15,447 nt of DNA from Nitrososphaerota archaeon. Lineage in GTDB: Archaea > Thermoproteota > Nitrososphaeria > Nitrososphaerales > UBA183. The stretch's first letter is position 1. Each line of letters starts with the position of its first letter. A program made the position numbers and the translations under genes. Location: NCBI GenBank assembly GCA_027886865.1, contig JAPCJR010000026.1:1-15447 (forward strand). The letters are read 5' to 3'. Shown in pieces: positions 5,863 to 10,955 of the stretch. Under the pieces are notes generated by a model. It made no database searches, was not told the origin of the DNA, and was given only the letters and a program-made list of their open reading frames with translations.

Positions 5863-6537
5863 GTGCTCGTGTGGACGGTCGTCAGCCTCGGATTCTGGGC
5901 GTGGTACATCGCCTTCGTCAGCTACACGCCGCAGTTCCTGTACTTCTTCATCTGGACGGCGGGGGTGGGGAGCGTAGTCTGGCTCGGAAGAGAGAGGCTG
6001 GAGAAGGCCGTGCGGGGCATCAAGCTCGGGGAGACGACGCGGTTCGTTCTCCTAGGATATGCCATGGTGCTGGCCGAGGAGGTCGTCGCAGCGTTCGTGA
6101 ACAACCTGAGCGAGGGGTTCACCCTACGGCTCTTCGCCGTGAGGGTCCTCCAGTTCTGGGCGCTCAACGTATTCGCGTTCACGGGACTGATACTCGCGTG
6201 GGCGTGGATGTCGCGCTGGCTGATGTTCTCGCGCAGGGAGAGGTTCTACCTCTCGGGGCTGTTCGGGCTGTACGCGGAGAGGACGATCTTCGTGGTGTTC
6301 TCGAACCCGCTCGCGTTCATTTTCTTCGCGCCGCTGGAGATTCTAACCTATGGGTTGATACTAACGCCGGCGCAGCTGAGCGTCCCGGCGCAGGGTTCTA
6401 TGAAGTCGCTACGGGTGCTGCGCTATGCGGCCTCTTTCCTGCTGCCGCTCCTGGTCTCGGTCCCGTTCGTCGTGGTGCTGATGGTGCTCAGGGCGCACTT
6501 CCCTTGGGCGTTCCCGCCGACCAAGTTCGTCCCGTGA
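5863..6537 (+). CDS. Polytopic membrane protein, unknown family
   Basis: About 224 residues with six or seven predicted membrane helices: residues 2-20, 24-42, 60-80, 95-117, 128-168 (probably two) and 186-209. A conserved-looking EE pair sits in the third helix (VLAEEVVAAFV), and arginine-rich loops (SRRERF) follow the inside-positive pattern. I do not recognise the family. The EE pair recalls CPBP-type membrane proteases, but the rest of that pattern is missing. GTG 5863 is the first standard start. A CTG at 5836 (reading MKVSRLNKVV) would add a more natural basic N-terminus. No TATA box is seen in the 55-base gap, so it is probably cotranscribed with START copy 4. Confidence 0.7.
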   Translation: MLVWTVVSLGFWAWYIAFVSYTPQFLYFFIWTAGVGSVVWLGRERLEKAVRGIKLGETTRFVLLGYAMVLAEEVVAAFVNNLSEGFTLRLFAVRVLQFWALNVFAFTGLILAWAWMSRWLMFSRRERFYLSGLFGLYAERTIFVVFSNPLAFIFFAPLEILTYGLILTPAQLSVPAQGSMKSLRVLRYAASFLLPLLVSVPFVVVLMVLRAHFPWAFPPTKFVP

Positions 6538-6563
6538 TAGATGGATTGAGGCGGGCCTCTGCG

Positions 6564-6572
6564 CTTTAAATA
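6564..6572 (+). promoter_or_regulatory. TATA box of START/SRPBCC gene 5
   Basis: CTTTAAATA centred 35 bases before the TTG at 6603, giving a leader of about 8 bases. Confidence 0.65.
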
Positions 6573-6602
6573 GCGAGACGGGGGCGTCAGCTCGGATTCG
6601 CG

Positions 6603-7073
6603 TTGCCGACAGTCCGCTCGAACATGCTCATCTCGGCCAGCCCCGAGGCCGTGTGGGAAGTGCTCGTCGACCCAGTGTATTCGCCGAAGCTCCACCGGGA
6701 CGTGCTGTTCATGGAGGTCGACCCGCAGGGGAAGGCGGTCAAGGGCCAGAGGCGCAGGGCCATAGCTAGGGCGGGCAGGACCAAGGTCGAGATAGTCAGC
6801 GTCGTCACCGAAGCGGTCCGCCCTCAGAGATTCGTCCTGGAACAAGTTGCTGGAGCCCTTTTCACATCGTACAAAGAAGAAATCCGCCTTACGGCATCGG
6901 CCGTCGGGACTGAGGTCAGGGCGAACTTCGAGTATGCGGTGTCGCGGGAATACGTCCGCGACGCTCTGAACATCGCTGCGCTGGAGAACGGGGTCGGCGA
7001 ATCTCTCGGGGTGTTCCTGAAGAACCTCAAGGATATCGCAGAATTGAAGCCCCTGGAACCCGGTACAACGTAG
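6603..7073 (+). CDS. START/SRPBCC-fold protein, array copy 5
   Basis: 156 residues with a TTG start (MPTVRSN), fixed by the same 21-residue spacing through VWEVL seen in the other copies. It has VWEVLVDPVYSPKLHRD, so the PKLYP motif is degenerate (PKLHR). It then has PQGKAVKGQRRR, a KVEIVSVV strand, NFEYAVSREYV and the end FLKNLKDIAELKPLEP. It is closest in type to copy 3. It is separated from the rest of the array by the membrane-protein gene and has its own promoter. Confidence 0.85.
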   Translation: MPTVRSNMLISASPEAVWEVLVDPVYSPKLHRDVLFMEVDPQGKAVKGQRRRAIARAGRTKVEIVSVVTEAVRPQRFVLEQVAGALFTSYKEEIRLTASAVGTEVRANFEYAVSREYVRDALNIAALENGVGESLGVFLKNLKDIAELKPLEPGTT

Positions 7074-7107
7074 GACCGGCTTCCCGGAAGCCTGAGGGAT
7101 TCGTTCG

Positions 7108-8505
7108 CTACACGACTGGGGCGGAACTATTCGGACTGCGCCCGGTCCTCGCCTTATTGAAGACCAAGACGAGCGATATCATCGCCACGAGGAAGACCAG
7201 GTATCCCGCTGCGCCGAAGGAGAACTGGGGCACGCCTACGCCAGTGGAGGTGGAGGTAGTGATCGTAGAGGTGGATATTGAGGTGAAAGAAGTGGTAGGA
7301 CCGATTGAAGTCGTGGTGGAGGGGGAGATAGTGATTGTGGAGGTGATCGTGGAGGTGGATATTGAGGAAGTGGAACTGGCAGAGGAAGTGGAAGGACTTA
7401 TCGAAGTCGTGGTGGATACGGATGTGGAAGAGCTCGAGGAAGAGGAGGTCGAACTCGACGATGAAGAGCTGCTTGAGGAGCTCGACGTCACGGTGCAGCT
7501 TATCTGCGAATAGTAGGCGGCGGCCGTCGCTCCGCCAACTCCGTATATGTAACAATCCGTTATTACGATCTGGTCTGTGATGGCGTAGATAGGATAGTCC
7601 GACCCTGCAGTCCATGTTCCAAGCGTGCCCGACGAGATGGCCGCATAGTTAACGGAGTTGCCCGTCGAACCAAATGTGGCGACGCAGTAGAGGTAACCGC
7701 TGTAGGCGGCACAGGAGTTGGCGCCGCCCTCTGATTGGGAGGGATAGGCGGTGGTTAAGGACCAAGTCGCGCCAACGGCACCCGATGAAATCGTGTCGGA
7801 GTAGACGTCGGGCGTCGAGAAGCCGGTCGTCATGTTGTACTCGCCTCCCATGCAGAAGATGTATGCTCCCGAGACGGAACACGCGAGGAGGTTATCGGTG
7901 ATCGGGTAGTTTGTGGTGGAAGTCCAAGTGCCCACGCCAGACGAGGAGACCGGGGCGTAGTAGACCGCGTCGGTGATCGTACTGATGAAGGCAGGGACGG
8001 TCAGGCCGGCGACGCAGGTGATGTAACCGCCCGAGATGACGCACGACTCAGCGTCTATGTTCGTCGGGTAGTCAGTTCCGCTCTTCCATGTTCCGACGGT
8101 GCCAGAGGTGAGCTGAGCATAGTAGACCGCGTTTGTATTGGTGTCAGCCGCGACGAGGCCGCCGACGCAGTAGATGTAGCCGCCCGATATGGCGCACGAC
8201 GGCACGTATGCGTCCGTCGGGTAGCTATTTTGGACGGTCCATGTGCCTATCCCTGACGAGGAGAGAGGTGCGGAATAGACCGAATCGATGAGCCCACCCG
8301 AGTCGCCGCCCACACAGTAGATGTAGCTCCCGTCGGTGGCACACGACGAACCTTCGGTGCTAACAGGATAACTCGTCGTCGCGTTCCAGGCGCCCGGAGC
8401 TTCGGCGCTTACAGCAGGCAAGATAGGGACCAGCGCGAGGCCAAACGAGACGAGGACGAGCGTAACGGCGGTTAGTGAAAGAGACTTCTTGTTCACCGGA
8501 AACAT
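7108..8505 (-). CDS. Secreted kelch-like beta-propeller with Ser/Thr stalk and C-terminal anchor
   Basis: 465 residues. Signal peptide at 1-34 (basic start, hydrophobic core, cleavage near AVSAEA). Six repeats of about 50 residues follow, each 'GTW-x5-YP ... SC-x3-GYIYCVGG ... VYYA-x-SSG', so each blade carries a cysteine pair on neighbouring strands. The sixth is degenerate. Next is a serine/threonine-only stalk (about residues 338-420), likely glycosylated, then VPQF-x-FG and one membrane helix (YLVFLVAMISLVLVF) before a basic tail. The layout VPxF-helix-basic is like archaeal C-terminal sorting/anchoring signals. The ATG at 8505 lies 25 bases from a TATA-like box. It is a surface adhesin or binding protein by architecture; no enzyme motif is seen. 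Confidence 0.8.
   Translation of the reverse strand: MFPVNKKSLSLTAVTLVLVSFGLALVPILPAVSAEAPGAWNATTSYPVSTEGSSCATDGSYIYCVGGDSGGLIDSVYSAPLSSSGIGTWTVQNSYPTDAYVPSCAISGGYIYCVGGLVAADTNTNAVYYAQLTSGTVGTWKSGTDYPTNIDAESCVISGGYITCVAGLTVPAFISTITDAVYYAPVSSSGVGTWTSTTNYPITDNLLACSVSGAYIFCMGGEYNMTTGFSTPDVYSDTISSGAVGATWSLTTAYPSQSEGGANSCAAYSGYLYCVATFGSTGNSVNYAAISSGTLGTWTAGSDYPIYAITDQIVITDCYIYGVGGATAAAYYSQISCTVTSSSSSSSSSSSSTSSSSSSSTSVSTTTSISPSTSSASSTSSISTSTITSTITISPSTTTSIGPTTSFTSISTSTITTSTSTGVGVPQFSFGAAGYLVFLVAMISLVLVFNKARTGRSPNSSAPVV
7259..7416. repeat. Imperfect tandem duplication in the Ser/Thr stalk
   Basis: 7259-7320 and 7343-7416 both begin GTGATCGT(A/G)GAGGTGGA and end GAAGTCGTGGTGGA. They encode repeated S/T/I segments of the stalk of the kelch-like protein, consistent with growth by slippage or unequal recombination. 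Confidence 0.6.
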
Positions 8506-8526
8506 GACTGGTGCTCGATCGCCATT

Positions 8527-8533
8527 GATAAGC
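8527..8533 (-). promoter_or_regulatory. TATA-like box of the kelch-like gene
   Basis: GCTTATC on the minus strand, centred 25 bases from the ATG at 8505. Just upstream is the small inverted repeat GGAAC-TCTC-GTTCC (8538-8551), a possible regulator site. Confidence 0.45.
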
Positions 8534-8627
8534 TTTCGGAACTCTCGTTCCTTATTTCGGAGAGATTTCTGTGGGGCCCAAGAGAAGAAACCCTTTTCTC
8601 TGAAGAAGAGTGCCAGTAGCCGTCTTC

Positions 8628-9053
8628 ATGCCTGTCAAGAGCATCAAACTTCACTGGAACGAAAAGTTGATCAACAACGGTGACATACTCGCGGTGCTCT
8701 TCGGGGATCGGAAGGACACCATAGACACGGCGAAGACGCTCATCGGCAGGATGAAATCGAATGCGAACCTGTCCATGACCAAGCGCGAGATGCGGTTCTT
8801 CGCCAAGGACCTCCAGACGGGGAAGCTCGGCGTCAAGTACAGCTATCACAACTTCTACATGAAGCTGCTGCGGAAGCTGCTCGACATGGGGTTCATCGAG
8901 AAGGACGTGCTCATCTGGGACGACAAGAGGAAGAAGACGGAGGCCGTGTATCAATTGAGGCTGCAGTCGATACCGGAGCGCGGTCCCCAGGGCGGCTTCA
9001 TAAAGCAGGCGTGGCAGCTCGCCAAGGGCTGGAACGACCTCGTGCGTTCTTAG
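8628..9053 (+). CDS. Winged-helix-like DNA-binding protein
   Basis: 141 residues from ATG 8628; GTG 8610 would add six. The first part (INNGDILAVLFGDRKDT) looks like a helix entering a helix-turn-helix. The centre has MTKREMRFFAKDLQTG, then the helix SYHNFYMKLLRKLLDMGFI, then two strands with a basic turn (LIWDDKRKKTEAVYQLRL), the pattern of a recognition helix plus wing. A C-terminal amphipathic helix (IKQAWQLAKGWNDLV) could dimerise. No clear TATA box was found; a weak T-rich CCTTTTCTC at 8591-8599 is the only candidate. It diverges from the kelch-like gene and could regulate it. The family name is not recognised; the DNA-binding call is moderate. Confidence 0.55.
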   Translation: MPVKSIKLHWNEKLINNGDILAVLFGDRKDTIDTAKTLIGRMKSNANLSMTKREMRFFAKDLQTGKLGVKYSYHNFYMKLLRKLLDMGFIEKDVLIWDDKRKKTEAVYQLRLQSIPERGPQGGFIKQAWQLAKGWNDLVRS

Positions 9054-9063
9054 GCGCGGATGG

Positions 9064-9069
9064 TTATAT
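9064..9069 (+). promoter_or_regulatory. TATA box of the orphan AbrB gene
   Basis: TTATAT centred 35 bases before ATG 9101. The in-frame ATG at 9068 overlaps the box and so cannot be the start. Confidence 0.6.
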
Positions 9070-9100
9070 GCCAGCGGACTTTTTGTGGGATGGAGCTAGG

Positions 9101-9376
9101 ATGGGCGAAACTACGAAGATGGATGACAAGGGCAGAGTGACCGTGCCAAAACAGATTCGCGAAAAGCTCGACCTGAGGCCGGACCAAGACCTCTCCGTTG
9201 AACTGAGGGAGCGGGAGATTGTGCTCAAGCTCGTTCCCACCGTGAAAGAATTCTCCTCCTCTCTCAGGGGCTGCGTCACCGGGCCCACGATAGAGCCTCT
9301 GGAACTGAAGAAGATCTGGGATGTCCCGAACGTCACTGATAATGACAAGCGCAACATCTCATCCGGTATCAGATAA
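9101..9376 (+). CDS. Orphan AbrB-family protein (VapB-like)
   Basis: 91 residues. Residues 6-48 are the swapped-hairpin AbrB domain (MDDKGRVTVPKQIREKLDL, then a Pro-Asp turn and strands LSVELRERE and IVLKLV). After it comes EFSSSLRG, the same SSSLRG stretch as in the vapB product at 225-452, followed by an acidic and then charged tail. That tail resembles an antitoxin rather than a global AbrB regulator. No PIN or other toxin gene follows: the next gene is a ribbon-helix-helix protein with its own promoter. It may be an antitoxin that lost its toxin, an anti-addiction module, or a plain regulator. The ATG at 9101 is set by the TATA box. Confidence 0.8.
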   Translation: MGETTKMDDKGRVTVPKQIREKLDLRPDQDLSVELREREIVLKLVPTVKEFSSSLRGCVTGPTIEPLELKKIWDVPNVTDNDKRNISSGIR

Positions 9377-9398
9377 TTCACCGACAGCTGTGTCTGAA

Positions 9399-9406
9399 TT
9401 TATATA
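9399..9406 (+). promoter_or_regulatory. TATA box of the ribbon-helix-helix gene
   Basis: TTTATATA centred 37 bases before the TTG at 9439, predicting a leader of about 10 bases. The ATG at 9426 is in another frame. Confidence 0.6.
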
Positions 9407-9438
9407 GGATACATCGGGTCGTATCATGCGCCGCTCAA

Positions 9439-9969
9439 TTGCTCCAAGACGACTCGCCCCGAAAGAAGAAGACAGAGAATCGTTCGTTCAGGCTCAACGC
9501 GTCGACCCTGAAAGGCCTTGAGCAGCAGGCGGACCGCAAGAAGGTGAGCGTGAACACCCTCGTCTCGCAGGTGCTCGCGGAATACGTCGAGATAGGAGTG
9601 CAGTGGGAAAGGCTCGGCACGATCTCGATACAGGCGAACGTGTTCAAGATCATGTTCGATTCGGCCAGCGAGCAGGGGCTCCTCGAAGCCGCCGCGTGGG
9701 GCGGCGCGAACATCCCGAAGGCGTACGTGCTGAGCAAGTGGGGGACGCTGAGCATAGAGAACCTCATGCACTACATCAAGGAGAACGCGCAGAAGGGATG
9801 GTACGAATACAGCGAGACCGTTCAGGACCGAAGGATCATCGCGCTCAACCACACACTGGGCATAAAGTGGTCAGAGTTTCTATCGCTGTACATGAAGCTG
9901 GCGTTCCAGACGTTCGGGAAGATGGTAGAGAGCGACTACAACGACAAGGCCGTCGCGATTAAACTGTAG
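9439..9969 (+). CDS. Ribbon-helix-helix protein with C-terminal effector-like domain
   Basis: 176 residues. Residues 11-51 form a ribbon-helix-helix DNA-binding unit: the strand NRSFRLNAS, helix TLKGLEQQADRKK, turn VSVNTLV and helix SQVLAEYVE. The following 125 residues form a separate mixed alpha/beta domain rich in aromatic residues (QWERLGTISI, KWGTLSIENLMHYI, GWYEYSETVQ, the helix SLYMKLAFQTFGKMVE). Most CopG/Arc proteins are only 45-80 residues, so the added domain probably senses a ligand or mediates contacts. The TTG start is the first standard start in frame after the predicted transcription start. It is not paired with an obvious toxin. It converges on the HMA-like gene, leaving only two bases between the two stops. 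Confidence 0.7.
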   Translation: MLQDDSPRKKKTENRSFRLNASTLKGLEQQADRKKVSVNTLVSQVLAEYVEIGVQWERLGTISIQANVFKIMFDSASEQGLLEAAAWGGANIPKAYVLSKWGTLSIENLMHYIKENAQKGWYEYSETVQDRRIIALNHTLGIKWSEFLSLYMKLAFQTFGKMVESDYNDKAVAIKL

Positions 9970-9971
9970 CT

Positions 9972-10211
9972 TCAGAAGATCCCGAGCATCGGGACCGACG
10001 AAGCGCGGCAAGCCGCACGAATCATTGTAGCATTCGCCAATGACGGGTCGTACTCTACCTGTACGCTTCTCCTAACGGGATTGACCCTCACCGAGCTCAC
10101 GCCGTTGAGCTTCTTCACGGACTCGAACACTTCCGTAGGCGACATCTCGCCGAAAGTAGTAATCAGAGTACCGGAGGACCGCACGCCTTTGAGCTTGGAC
10201 GGTGAAGTCAT
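9972..10211 (-). CDS. HMA-like ferredoxin-fold protein lacking the CxxC metal site
   Basis: 79 residues. The second half follows the heavy-metal-associated (HMA) domain layout: strand LITTF, helix TEVFESVKKLNGV, strand SSVRVNPVRRSVQVEYD and helix ATMIRAACRAS, with 'L-x-GV-x-x-V-x-V' and 'V-x-YD' clearly present. Where HMA domains have M-x-C-x-x-C, this protein has EMSPTEV, so both metal-binding cysteines are missing. It may therefore bind no metal, and act as a protein-interaction module or a regulator. The ATG at 10211 is chosen because a TATA box is centred 28 bases upstream; a GTG start at 10256 would lie upstream of that box. Confidence 0.65.
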   Translation of the reverse strand: MTSPSKLKGVRSSGTLITTFGEMSPTEVFESVKKLNGVSSVRVNPVRRSVQVEYDPSLANATMIRAACRASSVPMLGIF

Positions 10212-10235
10212 TACATTTGAAACCGAGTAGCTCCG

Positions 10236-10242
10236 TATAAAC
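10236..10242 (-). promoter_or_regulatory. TATA box of the HMA-like gene
   Basis: GTTTATA on the minus strand, 28 bases from ATG 10211. It excludes the upstream GTG start. Confidence 0.65.
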
Positions 10243-10312
10243 GTTATGCTCGGCACGCTCGGGCGCAGAACACATTGTAGTCCGATGACGCAGGTTGTAC
10301 CGTGCTAAGTTG

Positions 10313-10338
10313 CATTATACACGAACTCCCCATATACT
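10313..10338 (+). promoter_or_regulatory. Two TATA-like boxes before the 37/42-residue gene
   Basis: CATTATA (10313-10319) is 28 bases from the ATG at 10344, and CATATACT (10331-10338) is 25 bases from the in-frame ATG at 10359. Each box fits its own leaderless start. Confidence 0.45.
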
Positions 10339-10343
10339 CACTC

Positions 10344-10472
10344 ATGCAATGTCTGACTATGTCTCCAGTAGAAATCGTGTTGACTGTACTGCCCGCAGTA
10401 GGCTTCGTCGGTTCGTTCGTGGCAATGCGCAAGGTTTGGGCCACCATCTCGCAGCACATCACCTTCGCGTAA
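10344..10472 (+). CDS. Very small single-helix membrane protein
   Basis: 42 residues from ATG 10344, or 37 from ATG 10359 (MSPVEIVLTVL). One membrane helix (VEIVLTVLPAVGFVGSFVAM) is followed by a basic, short tail (RKVWATISQHITFA), suggesting N-outside, C-inside topology. Small and glycine-containing helices of this sort often bind larger membrane complexes. It has a good TATA box for each start, and codon use is unremarkable. No homologue is recognised. The frames that overlap it on both strands lack any such structure. It is divergent from the HMA-like gene, with 132 bases between the two starts. Confidence 0.5.
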   Translation: MQCLTMSPVEIVLTVLPAVGFVGSFVAMRKVWATISQHITFA

Positions 10473-10705
10473 TCTGACGCTTTAGGGGCTCGCCCTCATC
10501 GTCGGGGGCTGAGCCAACCAGGTTGGTTGAATGATTCTAAAAATCGGAATGGTATTCTCATCGTTAAAAATTCAGGTGACCATGCTCGTGCGTATTGATC
10601 TACTACGTGGCTGCGGCGCGTCGATGAAGCCAGGGAGAAGATGGAAGGACTCTGTCGAGACATGCCGAGACATGGAAAAACCATCCAAAAACCTAAATAC
10701 AGATG
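10473..10705. other. Intergenic stretch with short repeats
   Basis: No convincing gene. It contains CCAACC-A-GGTTGG (10514-10526), a perfect inverted repeat, and a direct repeat CGAGACATG at 10656-10664 and 10666-10674. The direct repeat is spaced one helical turn apart, 30-50 bases upstream of the promoter of the next gene, so it is a possible activator or repressor site. A 63-codon frame from 10531 was judged not coding. Confidence 0.35.
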
Positions 10706-10714
10706 CTTTATGTA
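10706..10714 (+). promoter_or_regulatory. TATA-like box of the 55-residue membrane gene
   Basis: CTTTATGTA centred 28 bases before ATG 10738. A second A/T box, CCTAAATAC (10692-10700), lies further upstream. Confidence 0.5.
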
Positions 10715-10737
10715 AAATCTGAAGGTAGAACAAGCAA

Positions 10738-10905
10738 ATGGCCATTTCAGTACAATCAGCATTTAGCAGGCTGAGCGCTGGGCGTATTCTTGCATTCGCG
10801 TCTGCCAACGCAGGGTTAGCGGTACTGACGGTTTCCGTGGTAACTGCCGGTGTCCTCGCTTTCTATCTCGTAGCGATTCCCCCAGGCACAGTAGCTTATC
10901 CTTAA
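10738..10905 (+). CDS. Small alanine/valine-rich membrane protein upstream of DUF2079 gene
   Basis: 55 residues, complete and below usual gene-calling limits. It begins MAISVQSAFSRLSAGR, an amphipathic, basic segment. One long hydrophobic helix follows (LAFASANAGLAVLTVSVV, continuing to about residue 45), and it ends IPPGTVAYP. There is no cysteine. The TATA box is well placed for a leaderless mRNA. The DUF2079-type gene starts 50 bases after the stop and has no TATA box of its own, so the two are probably one transcript and the small protein may be a subunit or stabiliser of the large one. No known family is recognised. Confidence 0.55.
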   Translation: MAISVQSAFSRLSAGRILAFASANAGLAVLTVSVVTAGVLAFYLVAIPPGTVAYP

Positions 10906-10955
10906 GCGCTCCTTCGACCGGGGAACTACTCACGGACCCCAAAACCGATCGACCA

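Noticed and set aside
5871..6569. 232-codon frame overlapping the membrane protein
   Set aside because: Arginine/glycine-rich with no domain, while the other frame gives regular membrane helices.
7157..7513. Plus-strand frame with striking Val/Glu repeats (118 codons)
   Set aside because: It is the antisense of the Ser/Thr-rich stalk of the kelch-like protein; the repeat follows from the low-complexity codons on the other strand, and it has no promoter.
10244..10462. 72-codon minus-strand frame
   Set aside because: It is antisense to the small membrane protein and overlaps the HMA-like promoter, with no structural features.
10531..10722. 63-codon frame before the small membrane gene
   Set aside because: No TATA box at the right spacing, overlaps the next gene's promoter, and shows no clear domain.
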